The position numbers and the translations under genes are program-made. The notes under the pieces were generated by a model that ran no database searches, had not been told where the DNA came from, and saw nothing but the letters and a program-made list of their open reading frames with translations. This document shows, one piece after another, positions 17,084 to 27,241 of a stretch of DNA of 64,000 bases. The stretch is from positions 5,146,001 through 5,210,000 of the forward strand of contig NZ_AP022593.1 in NCBI RefSeq assembly GCF_010731815.2, read 5' to 3'. Position 1 is the stretch's first letter. Every line of letters begins with the position of its first letter. Source of the DNA: Mycolicibacterium arabiense (lineage in GTDB: Bacteria; Actinomycetota; Actinomycetes; Mycobacteriales; Mycobacteriaceae).

Positions 17084-18283
17084 GGGTTCCGACGCGACCG
17101 AGGCCTGCTTGGCCTTCAACCGCTCCGCGCTGCGATCGGCGCCCAGCCGCGCCCGCGCCCGCAGGATCAGCGCGCGCAGCCTGCTCGGCTTCTCGGGTTC
17201 GTCGTCGTCGTCTTCGAGGATCGGGACGCCCTTGAAGACGGCGAGGTAGACGCTGATGGTCGTGACGATGACGATCATCAGCACCGGGCCGATGACGATG
17301 CCCAGGAAGCCGAACATGCCGATGCCCGCGAACACCGCGAGCAGCATGAGCGCCGAGTCCAGCCGGGCCTGGCGGGGGACCAGGATGGGGCGCAGCACGT
17401 TGTCGATGTTGGTGACCACGATGACGTGCCAGACGATGACGAAGACGCCGCCCCAGACGTTGCCGAACAGCATCATGCCGATCCCGAAAGGGATGCTGAT
17501 GACGCCGCCGCCCAGCGGGATCACCGACATCGCCGTCAGCAGGATCGCGAAGATGAAGAACCCCTGGTGGAATCCGGCCAGATAGATCGACACGGCGCCG
17601 GCGAGGCCCTGTGCCAGCGCGATCACGAACTGGCCAAACACCGCGCCTCGCACCATGGCGCCCATCTTCTCCAGGTAGAGGTCGGTGACCTCCTCGCCGA
17701 GCGGGTTCAGCTTGCGGATCAACAGCTGAACGCGCTCGCGGTTGGTCAGCAGCGAGACGAACACGTAGATGAACAGGACGGCTGCGGTCAGTCCGCCCGC
17801 CAGCCCGCCCACCGCGCCCTGCAGGAAGGTCAGGGCGGACTCACCGGCATGCTGCGCGACGGTCGCGAGCCGCTCGCGGACCATGTCCGCTGTGATCTCG
17901 ACGTCGGCGAGGAACGGCACCCGGTGCACGGTGTCGTTGGCCAGTGCCAGGGCCTTCTCGCCGAGCGTGGTGGGATCCGTCCGCCCGACCCACTGCGAGA
18001 CGCTGCGGATCATGGTGCTGATCTGCACGACGGCGAGCAACACCAGCAGGCTGAGCGGGATGATGAGCGCGAACAGCGCCGACAGCACTGTCAGCGTCAC
18101 CGACAGCCCTCGGCCCATCCGCCGGCCGAACCAGTCGAACAGCGGGTTGAACAGGTAGGCCGCGACGGCAGCGACGACCACGACCATGGAGTACGAACTG
18201 AGGAAGTACGCGCCGAAACCGACGGCGAGGACGGTCGCGATGGCCAGCGCCCGCTTCTGCGTCGCGGTGAACTCGGTCGTCAT
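17081..18283 (-). CDS. AI-2E family (PerM/TqsA-like) membrane transporter
   Basis: 400 aa, homologous to Rv1101c. Eight or so membrane segments in the AI-2E exporter arrangement: two N-terminal helices, a soluble segment (about residues 85-165), then a C-terminal bundle containing IPLGGGVISIPFGIGMMLFG and NVLRPILVPRQARLDSALMLL, typical family motifs. A charged tail with an acidic run (EDDDDEPE) precedes the Arg-rich C-terminus. Members export small molecules or act as Na+/H+ antiporters; no function is assigned here. It follows the epimerase-like gene by 13 nt on the same strand. Confidence 0.82.
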   Translation of the reverse strand: MTTEFTATQKRALAIATVLAVGFGAYFLSSYSMVVVVAAVAAYLFNPLFDWFGRRMGRGLSVTLTVLSALFALIIPLSLLVLLAVVQISTMIRSVSQWVGRTDPTTLGEKALALANDTVHRVPFLADVEITADMVRERLATVAQHAGESALTFLQGAVGGLAGGLTAAVLFIYVFVSLLTNRERVQLLIRKLNPLGEEVTDLYLEKMGAMVRGAVFGQFVIALAQGLAGAVSIYLAGFHQGFFIFAILLTAMSVIPLGGGVISIPFGIGMMLFGNVWGGVFVIVWHVIVVTNIDNVLRPILVPRQARLDSALMLLAVFAGIGMFGFLGIVIGPVLMIVIVTTISVYLAVFKGVPILEDDDDEPEKPSRLRALILRARARLGADRSAERLKAKQASVASEP

Positions 18284-18296
18284 GGCCGTGCGCTGC

Positions 18297-19367
18297 TCAC
18301 TGGGTGACGCGGTCGGGCCCCGGGTCGCCCCACTTGGCGCGGATGGCGCCCCACGGGTCGGCCCACTGTCCCGGGTGGTCGCGGTACGCCGACTGCCGGC
18401 GCAGCATGAAGCCGACGGCCGGTGCGACCGTGCGCAGTGGGTAGCGCTTCCAGCCGGCCTTGTCCGCGGTCTCGGTGAGGATGTCCGGGAACGAAACGTG
18501 TTGGAAGCGAAGCACTTCCTGCGCCCGGTAGGTGTCCATCCAGTCGGTGGCGAACCAGTCGTCGTCGCTGTCGGGGTTGCCGCGCCGACCGATCGGCAGG
18601 GCGCCGACGAGTCCCATCGCCGCGGCGGTCGCGGGACCGATGTCACCCTGGGTGAGTCGGTGGGTGGCGTCGTCGCCGCCGATGAGGAGGATCTCGCCGA
18701 CGCAGTCCGCGATGGTCGCCGCGGCGAAGGCCCGTGCGACGTCACGGACGTCCACGGTCTGGATGCGGCCGTCGGTGGGCAGGGCGCTTTCGAAGAAGAG
18801 GAATTCCGGCTTCATGTCGAAGCTGATGTCGGTGGTCAGCACGCCACCGAGGCGCAGCACCACCCAGTCCAGCGCCGACGACCGGACGAGTTCCTCGGCC
18901 TCGGCCTTGTGCGTGCCGTAGAGATCCGTCGGGTGCATCGGGGTCTCGGCGGACAGCAGATCGGTGATGCGGTGCGGGTTGCGCGCGCCGTAGACCGCGA
19001 CGCTGGACGCCTGGACGAACCGCGGAGGGGTGTCCTGGGCCAGCGCGGCGTGGACGAGGTAGCCCGTGGCATCGACACTGACCTTGCGCGCCAACGCCGC
19101 TCGCGCATAGCAGAACGGGGCGATGATCGCCGCGAGGTGGATGATCGCGGCGGGCTGGACGGCGCCGAGCAATCCGGCGACCTCCGCCGGGTCGGTCAGA
19201 TCGGCCCACCGCACCTCGACACCCGGCGGCAGGTCGCCTGCGGCCTTGCGGTTCTCCGGCACGTCGAGGTCGGTCGCCACGACGTTGCGTCCATCGGCTG
19301 CGAGCCGCTTCACCGTGGCCGACCCGACGAGGCCGAAAGCCCCCGTCACCAGCACTGCGTCCGACAT
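18297..19367 (-). CDS. NAD(P)-dependent epimerase/dehydratase-like extended SDR
   Basis: 356 aa. Rossmann fold with TGAFGLVGSA at the N-terminus and the catalytic pair in YGTHK (Tyr and Lys), preceded by the VQASSVAVYG segment carrying the SDR serine. The C-terminal third (DDDWFATDWMDT onward) is family-specific and may bind the substrate. Such enzymes act on nucleotide sugars, steroids or other alcohols; there is no evidence here to choose. First gene of a two-gene unit with the AI-2E-type transporter, which hints that the product or substrate may be moved across the membrane. Confidence 0.78.
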   Translation of the reverse strand: MSDAVLVTGAFGLVGSATVKRLAADGRNVVATDLDVPENRKAAGDLPPGVEVRWADLTDPAEVAGLLGAVQPAAIIHLAAIIAPFCYARAALARKVSVDATGYLVHAALAQDTPPRFVQASSVAVYGARNPHRITDLLSAETPMHPTDLYGTHKAEAEELVRSSALDWVVLRLGGVLTTDISFDMKPEFLFFESALPTDGRIQTVDVRDVARAFAAATIADCVGEILLIGGDDATHRLTQGDIGPATAAAMGLVGALPIGRRGNPDSDDDWFATDWMDTYRAQEVLRFQHVSFPDILTETADKAGWKRYPLRTVAPAVGFMLRRQSAYRDHPGQWADPWGAIRAKWGDPGPDRVTQ

Positions 19368-19607
19368 GACCCTCCCTAGACCGGCTTACCACCTCGCACT
19401 CTAGAGGGATGTGCGGGCGCCTTTCGGCAACTCCCCGCCGTCGAGGCACTTCATTCTTCCGGCACCGAGTCGATATCTCGCCGCGACCGCGTCCGCCATG
19501 GTTCGGGCCATGCGTGGGTTACGCTCGGACGGTCGCGAGCTACTCGCGTGGTCAAGCAATCGGCCACCGTTTGCGACTGCTCGGCTACCTGGATGGGAGC
19601 ACCGTCC

Positions 19608-20060
19608 ATGGTGTCGACACGTCCCCCGGACAAGACTTCTTCTCGACTGGCGTTCTGCGAGCGGTCTACGACCCGCGGCGGCGTCGACGGCGTGTGGTGG
19701 CCCAATAGCGCCGACCTGCGAACCGAACTGCCCGATCTGATGTCGATCCTCGGATCGATGATCGGCGAGGTCAGACGCGTGGTGTACGACCCAAGAGCCT
19801 GGCGCACGGCGCCCTCCCGGGTGATCAGACGCGGTGTGGCGGTGTGCGTCGACCCGTACTCGCTGGTCTCCCCGGGCATGATCTACCTCGTCGGAAGCCA
19901 CTCGCGCGATGCGGTGTTGAGCATCGTTCCGGCCTCTTGCGCCACCAGCGTCGGCGACCGCGTGCTGGCCGCCGTGACCGCGTCGACGGTGCCGATGACG
20001 GCGTCGGTGGTCGTGCACCTCCTCGGCTCGTTCGCCGACGCCGAAGGCAAGACCGCGTGA
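19608..20060 (+). CDS. DUF5994 family protein
   Basis: 150 aa. The pattern RLAFCER...[21 protein letters not shown] near the N-terminus is the hallmark of the mycobacterial DUF5994 family; function unknown. ATG at 19608 was preferred over the open extension to 19548 because a GGGAG site lies 8 nt upstream and the family begins close to this motif. Its TGA overlaps the GTG of the acyl-activating enzyme gene by 4 nt, indicating translational coupling. The 240-nt gap upstream holds no gene I can support. Confidence 0.7.
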   Translation: MVSTRPPDKTSSRLAFCERSTTRGGVDGVWWPNSADLRTELPDLMSILGSMIGEVRRVVYDPRAWRTAPSRVIRRGVAVCVDPYSLVSPGMIYLVGSHSRDAVLSIVPASCATSVGDRVLAAVTASTVPMTASVVVHLLGSFADAEGKTA

Positions 20061-21691
20061 GCCGCTTCTGCGACGCGATGTACGCGAACGCCAAGACGAG
20101 TACGTGCGGTTTCGTCACCGGTGAGCCCCATGCACCGCTGCGGCAGAGCTGGGCCGAGGTGCACGAACGCGCCAGGCGCATCGCCGGCGGTCTCGCCGCC
20201 GCGGGTGTCGGTCCCGGAGACGCCGTCGCCGTGCTGGCGGGCGAACCGGTCGAGATCGCCCCGACCGCTCAGGCCACCTGGATGCGTGGCGCGAGCGTGA
20301 CGATGCTGCACCAGCCCACGCCGCGAACCAATCTGCTGGCCTGGGCCGAGGAGACCCGACGGGTGGTCGACACGCTCGGCTCCACGACGGTCGTGGTGTC
20401 GGAGCCGTTCATGGCCGCCGCGCCCGTGCTCGTCGAGAGTGGCGTCTCCGTTCTGGTGATCGCCGACCTGCTGACGGCCGAGCCCATCGACCCGCTCGAC
20501 GTCGACGAGGAGTCCGTCGGGCTGCTGCAGCTGACGTCCGGCTCGACGGGGCCCCCCAAGGCCGTGCGGATCACCCACCGCAACCTCGTCTCCAATGCCG
20601 AGGCGATGTTCGTCGGCGCGGAGTTCGACATCGACACCGACGTCATCGTGAGCTGGCTGCCCCTGTTCCACGACATGGGCATGACCGGATTCCTGGTCGT
20701 CCCAATGTACTTCGGCGCCGAGCTGGTCAAGATCACCCCAATGGACTTCCTGCGTGACGTACTGCTGTGGGCCAGGCTCATCGACCAGTACAAGGGCACG
20801 ATGACCGCGGCCCCCAACTTCGCGTACGCGCTGCTGGCCAAGCGGTTGCGGAACCAGGCGCAGCCCAACCAGTTCGACCTCAGTTCGCTGCGGTGGGCGC
20901 TCTCGGGCGCCGAGCAGGTGGAACCCGAGGTCGTCGAGGACCTGTGCGATGCCGGCAAGCCGTTCGGACTGCGGCCAGAGGCGATCGTGCCGGCGTACGG
21001 CATGGCCGAAACCACTGTGGCGGTGTCGTTCTCGATGAGCGGCTCGGGCTTGATGACCGATCGGGTCGACGCCGACATGCTCGCCGTCCTGCACCGTGCG
21101 GTGCCCGCGACCACGGGCAACGTCCGTCGGCTCGCGACGCTCGGACCCGCGCTGGCGGGGCTGCAGGTGCGCGTCATCGATCACGACGCCAACGTGCTAC
21201 CGGTGCGCGGCGTCGGTGTGATCCAGGTTCGCGGAGAACCGCTTTCGCCGGGGTACACCACCGTCGGCGGATTCGTCTCCACGCAGGACGACCAAGGTTG
21301 GTACGACACCGGCGATCTGGGCTACCTGACCGAGGAGTCGCACATCGTCGTGTGCGGACGCGTCAAGGACGTCATCATCATGGGCGGGCGCAACGTCTAC
21401 CCGACCGATGTCGAGCGAGCGTCGGGGCGGGTCGAGGGAGTGCGTTCGGGTTGCTCGGTAGCCGTCCGCCTGCACGGCGAGCGATCGCGGGAGACCTTCG
21501 CGGTGGCCGTCGAGTCGGCCGCGTTCGAGGATCGCGCCGAGGTCCGTCGCATCCAACGCGCCGTCGCCCACGAGGTGTTCGGTGAGGTCGACGTCCGGCC
21601 GTGCAAGGTCGTGGTGCTGGCACCCGGCAGCATCCCGAAGACGCCGTCGGGCAAGCTACGACGCGCGCACGCCCTGTCGCTGGTGCAGTAG
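20057..21691 (+). CDS. FadD-type acyl-AMP ligase / acyl-CoA synthetase (ANL superfamily)
   Basis: 544 aa. Adenylates a carboxylic (probably fatty) acid. ATP P-loop TSGSTGPPK at residues 160-168; YGMAETT, the YDTGDLGY signature and the terminal catalytic lysine in KTPSGKLRR are all present. Overall wording ([22 protein letters not shown]) resembles fatty acyl-AMP ligases such as FadD33 more than CoA ligases, so transfer to an acyl carrier protein is possible; no PKS or NRPS is nearby. GTG start with a 4-nt overlap to DUF5994. It converges on the 3-beta-HSD gene with a 6-nt gap. Confidence 0.85.
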   Translation: MSRFCDAMYANAKTSTCGFVTGEPHAPLRQSWAEVHERARRIAGGLAAAGVGPGDAVAVLAGEPVEIAPTAQATWMRGASVTMLHQPTPRTNLLAWAEETRRVVDTLGSTTVVVSEPFMAAAPVLVESGVSVLVIADLLTAEPIDPLDVDEESVGLLQLTSGSTGPPKAVRITHRNLVSNAEAMFVGAEFDIDTDVIVSWLPLFHDMGMTGFLVVPMYFGAELVKITPMDFLRDVLLWARLIDQYKGTMTAAPNFAYALLAKRLRNQAQPNQFDLSSLRWALSGAEQVEPEVVEDLCDAGKPFGLRPEAIVPAYGMAETTVAVSFSMSGSGLMTDRVDADMLAVLHRAVPATTGNVRRLATLGPALAGLQVRVIDHDANVLPVRGVGVIQVRGEPLSPGYTTVGGFVSTQDDQGWYDTGDLGYLTEESHIVVCGRVKDVIIMGGRNVYPTDVERASGRVEGVRSGCSVAVRLHGERSRETFAVAVESAAFEDRAEVRRIQRAVAHEVFGEVDVRPCKVVVLAPGSIPKTPSGKLRRAHALSLVQ

Positions 21692-21697
21692 CGGCGG

Positions 21698-22786
21698 TCA
21701 GGCGGTGGCGTGGGCCGCCTGCCCGGCGGCCTTCATCGACGCATACAGGTCGGTGTAGTACGGCAGGCAGTCGGCCATGGCCTGTTCGGTGGTGAACAGC
21801 GGTTCGTAGCCGAGGTCGCGCTTGGCCTTGTCGATCGAGAAGTAGTTGTCGAGCGTGATGCGCTCGATGGCAAGGGGTTCCAGCAGCGGCTTCGGCAGGC
21901 CGAAGCGGAAGTGCAGGAACTGCCACGCCGTCATCGCGAGCCAGACCAGGCGTCCCGGCACCCGGAACGTCGGGAACGGTTCACCGCAGGCCGCCACGAC
22001 GGGCCGGGAGAACTCGAACATGTTGATCGGCTCGCCGTCGTTGACGAAGTACGCCTGCCCAGGTGCGGTGCCGCCCGGCACGAGGTGTTCGGCGGCCAGG
22101 ATGAAACCGTGAATCAGGTTGTGCACGTAAGAGTTGTCGAGTTTGACGTCCTTGTTGCCGACCAGCACCTTGACATGGCCGGCGAGCACGCTCTCGAACA
22201 CCTTGCGGAACATGGTCTGGTCACCGCGGCCCCAGATGCCGCTGGGCCGAATCGAACACGTCAGCATGCCCTCCACGCCGTTGGCGGCGAGCACGAACTT
22301 CTCGGCGACGACCTTGGTCTCGGTGTAGAGGTCGTTGAATCGCTCGGTGTAGGGCAGCGTCTCGTCGCCACCCGAGATGGCCTGTCCACCCATGACCACG
22401 CTGTTGGACGCGGTGTAGACGAACCGCTTCACCCCGGCCGCCGCCGCGGCGCGCACCAGCTTCTCGGTGCCACCGACGTTGACCGCGAAGCTGCGGTTGC
22501 GGTACTCCTCGGTCACCGAGGCGCCGCCCATCAGGTCGATGATGGCTGCGGTATGGATGACGGTGTCGACGCCGGCGACCGCGCTGGCGACGTCGCCGGG
22601 ATCGGTGATGTCGCCGACGACCGTCTCGAGCGCGGGATGGTCGGCCAGCCGGGACGGTGCGCGGTCGAAGGAGCGCACGCGCAGGCCGCGGCTGAGGAGT
22701 TCGGTCACGAGGTTGGCTCCGACGAAGCCGGAACCCCCGGTGACGAGCACGTGGCCGAGATCGGTGGTCAGCGTTGGGTCACCCAT
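21698..22786 (-). CDS. 3-beta-hydroxysteroid (cholesterol) dehydrogenase
   Basis: 362 aa, homologous to Rv1106c, the mycobacterial cholesterol 3-beta-hydroxysteroid dehydrogenase that oxidises cholesterol to cholest-4-en-3-one. Extended SDR: NAD motif TGGSGFVG (residues 16-23), catalytic Y154-TET-K158, and SN(S) at 127-129. A hydrophobic stretch near VWLAMTAWQFLHF fits membrane association seen in this family. A KstR-like box lies 17-30 nt upstream, abutting the -10 box, so sterol-dependent derepression is likely. The leaderless ATG start is well supported. Confidence 0.88.
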   Translation of the reverse strand: MGDPTLTTDLGHVLVTGGSGFVGANLVTELLSRGLRVRSFDRAPSRLADHPALETVVGDITDPGDVASAVAGVDTVIHTAAIIDLMGGASVTEEYRNRSFAVNVGGTEKLVRAAAAAGVKRFVYTASNSVVMGGQAISGGDETLPYTERFNDLYTETKVVAEKFVLAANGVEGMLTCSIRPSGIWGRGDQTMFRKVFESVLAGHVKVLVGNKDVKLDNSYVHNLIHGFILAAEHLVPGGTAPGQAYFVNDGEPINMFEFSRPVVAACGEPFPTFRVPGRLVWLAMTAWQFLHFRFGLPKPLLEPLAIERITLDNYFSIDKAKRDLGYEPLFTTEQAMADCLPYYTDLYASMKAAGQAAHATA

Positions 22787-22794
22787 GGCCGGGA

Positions 22795-22800
22795 AGCATA
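22795..22800 (-). promoter_or_regulatory. -10 box TATGCT of the 3-beta-HSD gene
   Basis: On the minus strand TATGCT ends 8 nt before the ATG at 22786, consistent with a leaderless transcript starting beside the KstR-like box. Confidence 0.5.
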
Positions 22801-22802
22801 AC

Positions 22803-22816
22803 TGAAACGTGTTCCA
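22803..22816. promoter_or_regulatory. KstR-like operator TGAAACGTGTTCCA
   Basis: Fits TnnAACnnGTTnnA, the KstR consensus as I recall it, at every fixed position. It lies directly upstream of the -10 box of the cholesterol dehydrogenase gene, where a repressor would block transcription. Confidence 0.65.
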
Positions 22817-22850
22817 GTTTCGAGCCTACCGCTCGCCACTGGTTGCCATC

Positions 22851-23063
22851 TCAACCTTCGTCGTCGTCGTTCGCGGCGAGTGCCTTCTCGACCTTCTGAC
22901 GGGCGCCCTCCAGATGCTGTTCGCACCGTTTGGCCAGCTCCTCGCCCCTTTCCCAGAGCTGCAGCGACTCGTCGAGGCTGAGTCCGCCCTGCTCGAGGCG
23001 GCGCACCACCTCGGTCAGCTCGTCGCGGGCCTCTTCGTAGCCGAGTTGACTAATGGGCTTCAT
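22851..23063 (-). CDS. xseB: Exodeoxyribonuclease VII small subunit
   Basis: 70 aa. Two-helix XseB fold: [35 protein letters not shown] matches the conserved domain that packs several copies around the XseA tail. Acidic C-terminus (ANDDDEG). Overlaps the xseA 3' end by 14 nt, so the subunits are translationally linked. Rv1107c is about 15 residues longer at its N-terminus. Confidence 0.92.
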   Translation of the reverse strand: MKPISQLGYEEARDELTEVVRRLEQGGLSLDESLQLWERGEELAKRCEQHLEGARQKVEKALAANDDDEG

Positions 23064-24309
23064 CTTCCCCCTCGCTCACGGCCCCGACGGCGCCGTCGGA
23101 CACTCGAATCCTCAACCGGCTCCCGGCCGGTGCGTCGGCCACCGTGCGCAACACCGTGGTCGTGCCGTCGCTCGCCACCGCCTGCACGACGGCGTAACCA
23201 CGCGCCAGGGTCGCGGCGGGGCCCAGCGTGGTCAGCCGCGCCGACATGTGGCCGATCCGGTCGGATTCCGCGGAGATCATCCGGGTCACGTCGCGGCGGG
23301 CGGCGGCCCGGGCGCGGTGCACCTCGTCGGCGCGGGCGTCGATCGCGGCCAGCGGACGTGCCAGCACCGGCCGGCTCCGCAGCTGGGTCAGGTGGTGGTG
23401 CTCGCGCCGGACCCAGTTCCGCAGCGCCTGCGCGCTGCGGCGGCGGCAGTCGTCGACCATCGCCTGCTCGGCCGCTGCGTCGGGAACGATGCGCTTGGCG
23501 GCGTCGGTGGGCGTCGCGGCGCGGACGTCGGCGACGAGGTCGCACAGCGGATTGTCGGGTTCGTGGCCGATGGCGGTGACCACCGGCGTGGTGCACCGGC
23601 CGATCTCCCGGCACAGCGTCTCGTCGGAGAACGGCAGCAGGTCCTCGAAGCTGCCGCCGCCGCGCGCGACGACGATGACGTCGACCTCGGGGTCCGCATC
23701 CAGTTCCCGCAGCGCCTGGACCACCTGGGGCACGGTGTTGGGTCCCTGCACGACGGGGTTGCGGATCGCGAAGCGCACCGCGGGCCAGCGCGCCGTCGCC
23801 ACCGAGACGACGTCGCTCTCGGCGTGGCTGGCGCGGCCGGTGATCAGCCCGATCGTGCCGGGCAGGAACGGAATGGGCCGCTTCAACCGCGGGTCGAACA
23901 GGCCCTCGGCGTCGAGCAGGCGGCGCAGCCGGTCGATGCGGGCCAGCAGCTCACCGATGCCAACCGCGCGAATCTGGTTGACGCGCAACGAGAACGAACC
24001 ACGGCCGACGAAGAAGCTGGGCCGCCCGTGCATCACGACGCGGGTGCCCTCGGCGAGCTTGACCGGGGCGTTGTGCACCAGATCGCGCGGACACGTGATC
24101 TGCAGCGACATGTCGGCCGACGGGTCGCGCAGCGTGATCCACGCCGTGCTGGAATTGGGCCGCACGGTCATCTGGGCGATCTGCCCTTCGACCCACACCG
24201 TGCCCAGCCGGTCGATCCAGTCCTTGACCATCATCGAGACCGAACGGACCGGGTACGGGTTCTCCGGGGACTTGCCCGGCTTGTCCGCGGGCTGGTCCTG
24301 TTCGGTCAT
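23050..24309 (-). CDS. xseA: Exodeoxyribonuclease VII large subunit
   Basis: 419 aa. An N-terminal OB fold (about residues 20-120) is followed by the catalytic domain with [29 protein letters not shown] and the acidic/histidine residues of [15 protein letters not shown], then a coiled-coil region that binds XseB and a closing LARGYAVVQ segment. Degrades single-stranded DNA from both ends in repair. Second gene of a three-gene unit: lipid-droplet protein homolog, xseA, xseB. Confidence 0.94.
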   Translation of the reverse strand: MTEQDQPADKPGKSPENPYPVRSVSMMVKDWIDRLGTVWVEGQIAQMTVRPNSSTAWITLRDPSADMSLQITCPRDLVHNAPVKLAEGTRVVMHGRPSFFVGRGSFSLRVNQIRAVGIGELLARIDRLRRLLDAEGLFDPRLKRPIPFLPGTIGLITGRASHAESDVVSVATARWPAVRFAIRNPVVQGPNTVPQVVQALRELDADPEVDVIVVARGGGSFEDLLPFSDETLCREIGRCTTPVVTAIGHEPDNPLCDLVADVRAATPTDAAKRIVPDAAAEQAMVDDCRRRSAQALRNWVRREHHHLTQLRSRPVLARPLAAIDARADEVHRARAAARRDVTRMISAESDRIGHMSARLTTLGPAATLARGYAVVQAVASDGTTTVLRTVADAPAGSRLRIRVSDGAVGAVSEGEDEAH

Positions 24310-24337
24310 GCTCGGGCGAGCGCAGCGACGGGGAAGG

Positions 24338-24907
24338 TCATTTGGCGGTCGCGCGGGTGATCCTGTTGGCCAGCAGCGTCTGATAGGGAGCGCGCGCCTT
24401 CGTCGACTCCTCGTAGGCGAGCAGCGCCTCGAGGTCGTCGACCTTCAGCGAGGGCAGCCGCGCCCGCAGCTGGGCCAGCGTCAGGGTCTGGTAGTCCAAC
24501 TCGGCGACGATCTCGGGCGCCTCCGCCGGTGCGTCCTCGGTGGTGACGGGGTTCACCGTCTCGGGCTCGCCGGTGCTGTAGAGCGCAAAGCGTCCCTCGG
24601 TCAGCCGCTCGCCGTCGCCGGCGCGGGCACCGTCGTCGTCGGAGTCGTCCTCGTCGTCGCCGAGGTCCTCGTCGAACGTCGCCCACTCGGCCTGCTCGTC
24701 CTTCGGCGGGAACAGGTTCTCCAGGGTCTCGTCGCCCCTGTTCACGAGGTCGGCGACGTCCTGCTGGACCTTCATGACCATCTGAGCCACCTGGCTCACC
24801 ATCGTCATCGGGTAGGTGAGGATGGTCTGCGGTAGCCGACGGGTTTCCTCCAGCGCCGTCACCGCCGCGCCGACCAGCAGACGGACTCCATAGGGTGCAG
24901 TAGCCAT
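24338..24907 (-). CDS. Rv1109c-like lipid droplet-associated protein
   Basis: 189 aa. The N-terminal 60 residues are amphipathic and weakly hydrophobic ([41 protein letters not shown]), followed by an acidic low-complexity linker ([13 protein letters not shown]) and a C-terminal helical [24 protein letters not shown] motif. Homologs are annotated as lipid droplet-associated proteins; the N-terminal amphipathic helices would suit binding a lipid surface. It precedes xseA by 28 nt and is divergent from ispH. Confidence 0.75.
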   Translation of the reverse strand: MATAPYGVRLLVGAAVTALEETRRLPQTILTYPMTMVSQVAQMVMKVQQDVADLVNRGDETLENLFPPKDEQAEWATFDEDLGDDEDDSDDDGARAGDGERLTEGRFALYSTGEPETVNPVTTEDAPAEAPEIVAELDYQTLTLAQLRARLPSLKVDDLEALLAYEESTKARAPYQTLLANRITRATAK

Positions 24908-24947
24908 GCGTGCAGCCTACGGCTGGCAGGTAGGGGGCGCGGGTAAG

Positions 24948-24953
24948 TACCCT
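24948..24953 (+). promoter_or_regulatory. -10 box TACCCT, probable leaderless ispH promoter
   Basis: TACCCT ends 6 nt before the ispH ATG. Confidence 0.4.
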
Positions 24954-24959
24954 GGTGGC

Positions 24960-25961
24960 ATGCCACCGACGATCAACATGGGCATCCCGGGTGCCGCCAG
25001 CACGGTCGTCGAACGGACGACTGGAAAGCGCGTCCTGCTTGCCGAGCCACGCGGGTACTGCGCGGGCGTCGACCGAGCCGTCGAAACCGTGGAACGCGCC
25101 CTCGAGAAGCACGGTGCCCCGGTGTACGTCCGGCACGAGATCGTGCACAACCGGTACGTCGTCGAGACCCTGGCCAAGGCCGGTGCGGTGTTCGTCGAGC
25201 GGACCGACGAGGTGCCCGAGGGTGCCATCGTCGTCTTCTCCGCCCACGGGGTCGCCCCGACCGTCCACGTCGAGGCCGCCGAGCGCAATCTGAAGACCAT
25301 CGACGCGACCTGCCCGCTGGTCACCAAGGTGCACAACGAGGCCAAACGGTTCGCCCGCGACGACTTCGACATCCTGCTCGTCGGCCACGAAGGGCACGAA
25401 GAGGTCGTCGGCACCGCAGGCGAGGCACCCGACCACGTGCAGGTCGTCGACAACCCCGACGCGGTCGACAAGGTCGTCGTGCGCGACCCGAACAAGGTGA
25501 TCTGGTTGTCGCAGACCACGCTGAGCGTCGACGAGACGATGGAGACGGTCCGCCGGCTGCGGGAGAAGTTCCCGACGCTGCAGGACCCGCCCAGCGACGA
25601 CATCTGCTACGCCACGCAGAACCGCCAGGTGGCGGTCAAGGCGATGGCGCCCGAGTGCGACCTGGTGATAGTGGTCGGCTCCCGCAACTCGTCGAACTCG
25701 GTGCGGCTGGTGGAGGTGGCGTTGGGCGCCGGTTCCACGGCCGCCTACCTGGTCGACTACGCCGAGGACGTCGACCCCGCCTGGCTCGAGGGCGTGACGA
25801 CCGTCGGCGTGACGTCGGGCGCCTCGGTCCCCGAGGTGCTGGTGCGTGGCGTGCTGGACCGGCTGGCCGAATACGGCTACGACACGGTGCAGCCCGTCAC
25901 CACGGCCAACGAGACTTTGGTCTTCGCCCTGCCCAGGGAGATCCGGGCGGCGCGCTCCTGA
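24960..25961 (+). CDS. ispH: 4-hydroxy-3-methylbut-2-enyl diphosphate reductase
   Basis: 333 aa. Last enzyme of the MEP isoprenoid pathway, making IPP and DMAPP with a [4Fe-4S] cluster. Cluster cysteines C34 (RGYCAGV), C118 (ATCPLV) and C216 (DICYATQ) are present, with AHGVAP and TTHxx-type motifs nearby ([17 protein letters not shown]). Near-identical in plan to LytB2/Rv1110. It supplies precursors for the prenyl transferase encoded at the other end of this region. Converges on the DUF6542 gene with a 12-nt gap. Confidence 0.95.
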   Translation: MPPTINMGIPGAASTVVERTTGKRVLLAEPRGYCAGVDRAVETVERALEKHGAPVYVRHEIVHNRYVVETLAKAGAVFVERTDEVPEGAIVVFSAHGVAPTVHVEAAERNLKTIDATCPLVTKVHNEAKRFARDDFDILLVGHEGHEEVVGTAGEAPDHVQVVDNPDAVDKVVVRDPNKVIWLSQTTLSVDETMETVRRLREKFPTLQDPPSDDICYATQNRQVAVKAMAPECDLVIVVGSRNSSNSVRLVEVALGAGSTAAYLVDYAEDVDPAWLEGVTTVGVTSGASVPEVLVRGVLDRLAEYGYDTVQPVTTANETLVFALPREIRAARS

Positions 25962-25973
25962 CGGACCCTCGGG

Positions 25974-27158
25974 TCAGTCCTCGTAGTCCCAGGCGTCGCG
26001 ACTGCGTCGCGGCCGGGTGCGGTGCTCGACGCGCGGATCGTCGTCGTCGGAGCCGCGGTAGCGAACCCGTGACACCGGGTGGTGCGTGCTGTCAGCGTGG
26101 CTGCGGCCATTGCTCGACGGCGTGCCGTTGACCGGTCCCTCGAAGGGGTCGTAGGAGTCGCGGGACTCGTAGGAATCGCGGTAGGACCGACGTTCGGAAC
26201 GACCCTCGGGCCGCTCGTAGCGCTCCGACCGATCCCGCCGCACGGGCCGTTCGCTGCGCGCCGCCCGTTCGCTGCGATCACCGGTGCTGCGACGCGCGAC
26301 CGGCGGCGCATCGCGTCGCTCCCTCGCGTCATCGCTGCGGGGCCGACGACGCGGCTCCGACTCGGGGTCGACCGGCGGACGGGTACGGCGCGGACGCGGC
26401 GGCACCGCGTCGATGATCTCGGTCTCCGGCGGGCGGGTATGGCGGGACCGCGACGCACTGCCCGCCGGGCGGGCCTTGCGGGGCCGTGGCGAGTCGTCGT
26501 CGGCTGGGCCGTCACGGTCGATTGAGTGCCTGCGGCTGCGCCGGCCGTCAGACGTCCTGTCGGGCCTGTCGCCCCGTTCGGCCCTGGGTGCTCTGGCGGG
26601 CTTGGGCGACTTGACGGGCGGGTCCTCGTCGGCGTCGTCCACCACGGTGGTTCGCCTGCTGCGGCGCTTGCTGGGGGCCTCGTCCGCAACGTCGTCGGCG
26701 ACGTCCTGGGGGGCATGTCGCTGCGCCGTGCGGTGCAGGTACCAGCGCGCAACACCGATCGCGAGCACCGTCACCGCCGTGAAGAACATCAGCGGGAACC
26801 GCTCGATCAACGGGTAGCCGCAGTTGATCAGGATGTCCTTCATGCCCTTGATCTCGCTGCTGTGCATGAGGAAGTACGCACTCGGCACGGCGACGAAGAG
26901 CAGGAGCGGCGGCTGGATCACCGTGGTGAAGAGGCTCGACTGACGCACCGCGAGCACTGCGAGGACGCAGCCAGTGACGTAGCACACGACGAAGGTGCCG
27001 CTGAGCGACTTGGTGCCCGAACCGGCGTCGATGGCGAAGCCGATCGCGGAGGCGATCACCGCCAGCAGCACCGCCCCCCACCAGGGCAGACCGGGGACGA
27101 GGGGCAGCACCGATCGCTGGTCGGCGGGGACCGCCGAGCGCGCACGCTGTCCTGACAC
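25974..27158 (-). CDS. DUF6542 membrane protein with long Arg-rich disordered tail
   Basis: 394 aa, homologous to Rv1111c. Four membrane helices in residues 25-145 (WWGAVLLAVIASAIGFAI, GTFVVCYVTGCVLAVLAV, QPPLLLFVAVPSAYFLM, LMFFTAVTVLAIGVARW) constitute the conserved part. Residues 150-394 are predicted disordered and dominated by Arg, Asp, Ser and Pro, including many RSER/RYERP/RSDD repeats, ending RRSRDAWDYED. Such a charged cytosolic tail could bind nucleic acid or membrane-surface partners; that is inference. Divergent from ychF. Confidence 0.7.
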   Translation of the reverse strand: MSGQRARSAVPADQRSVLPLVPGLPWWGAVLLAVIASAIGFAIDAGSGTKSLSGTFVVCYVTGCVLAVLAVRQSSLFTTVIQPPLLLFVAVPSAYFLMHSSEIKGMKDILINCGYPLIERFPLMFFTAVTVLAIGVARWYLHRTAQRHAPQDVADDVADEAPSKRRSRRTTVVDDADEDPPVKSPKPARAPRAERGDRPDRTSDGRRSRRHSIDRDGPADDDSPRPRKARPAGSASRSRHTRPPETEIIDAVPPRPRRTRPPVDPESEPRRRPRSDDARERRDAPPVARRSTGDRSERAARSERPVRRDRSERYERPEGRSERRSYRDSYESRDSYDPFEGPVNGTPSSNGRSHADSTHHPVSRVRYRGSDDDDPRVEHRTRPRRSRDAWDYED

Positions 27159-27227
27159 ACGTCGACCGTACCGGCTGCGACGCAGGAAGCGCTGCCAGCG
27201 GACACCGGCGTGCCAAGGCGCGTCTCA

Positions 27228-27233
27228 TAGACT
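27228..27233 (+). promoter_or_regulatory. -10 box TAGACT, probable leaderless ychF promoter
   Basis: TAGACT ends 8 nt before the GTG start of ychF. Confidence 0.5.
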
Positions 27234-27241
27234 TCGCACCC

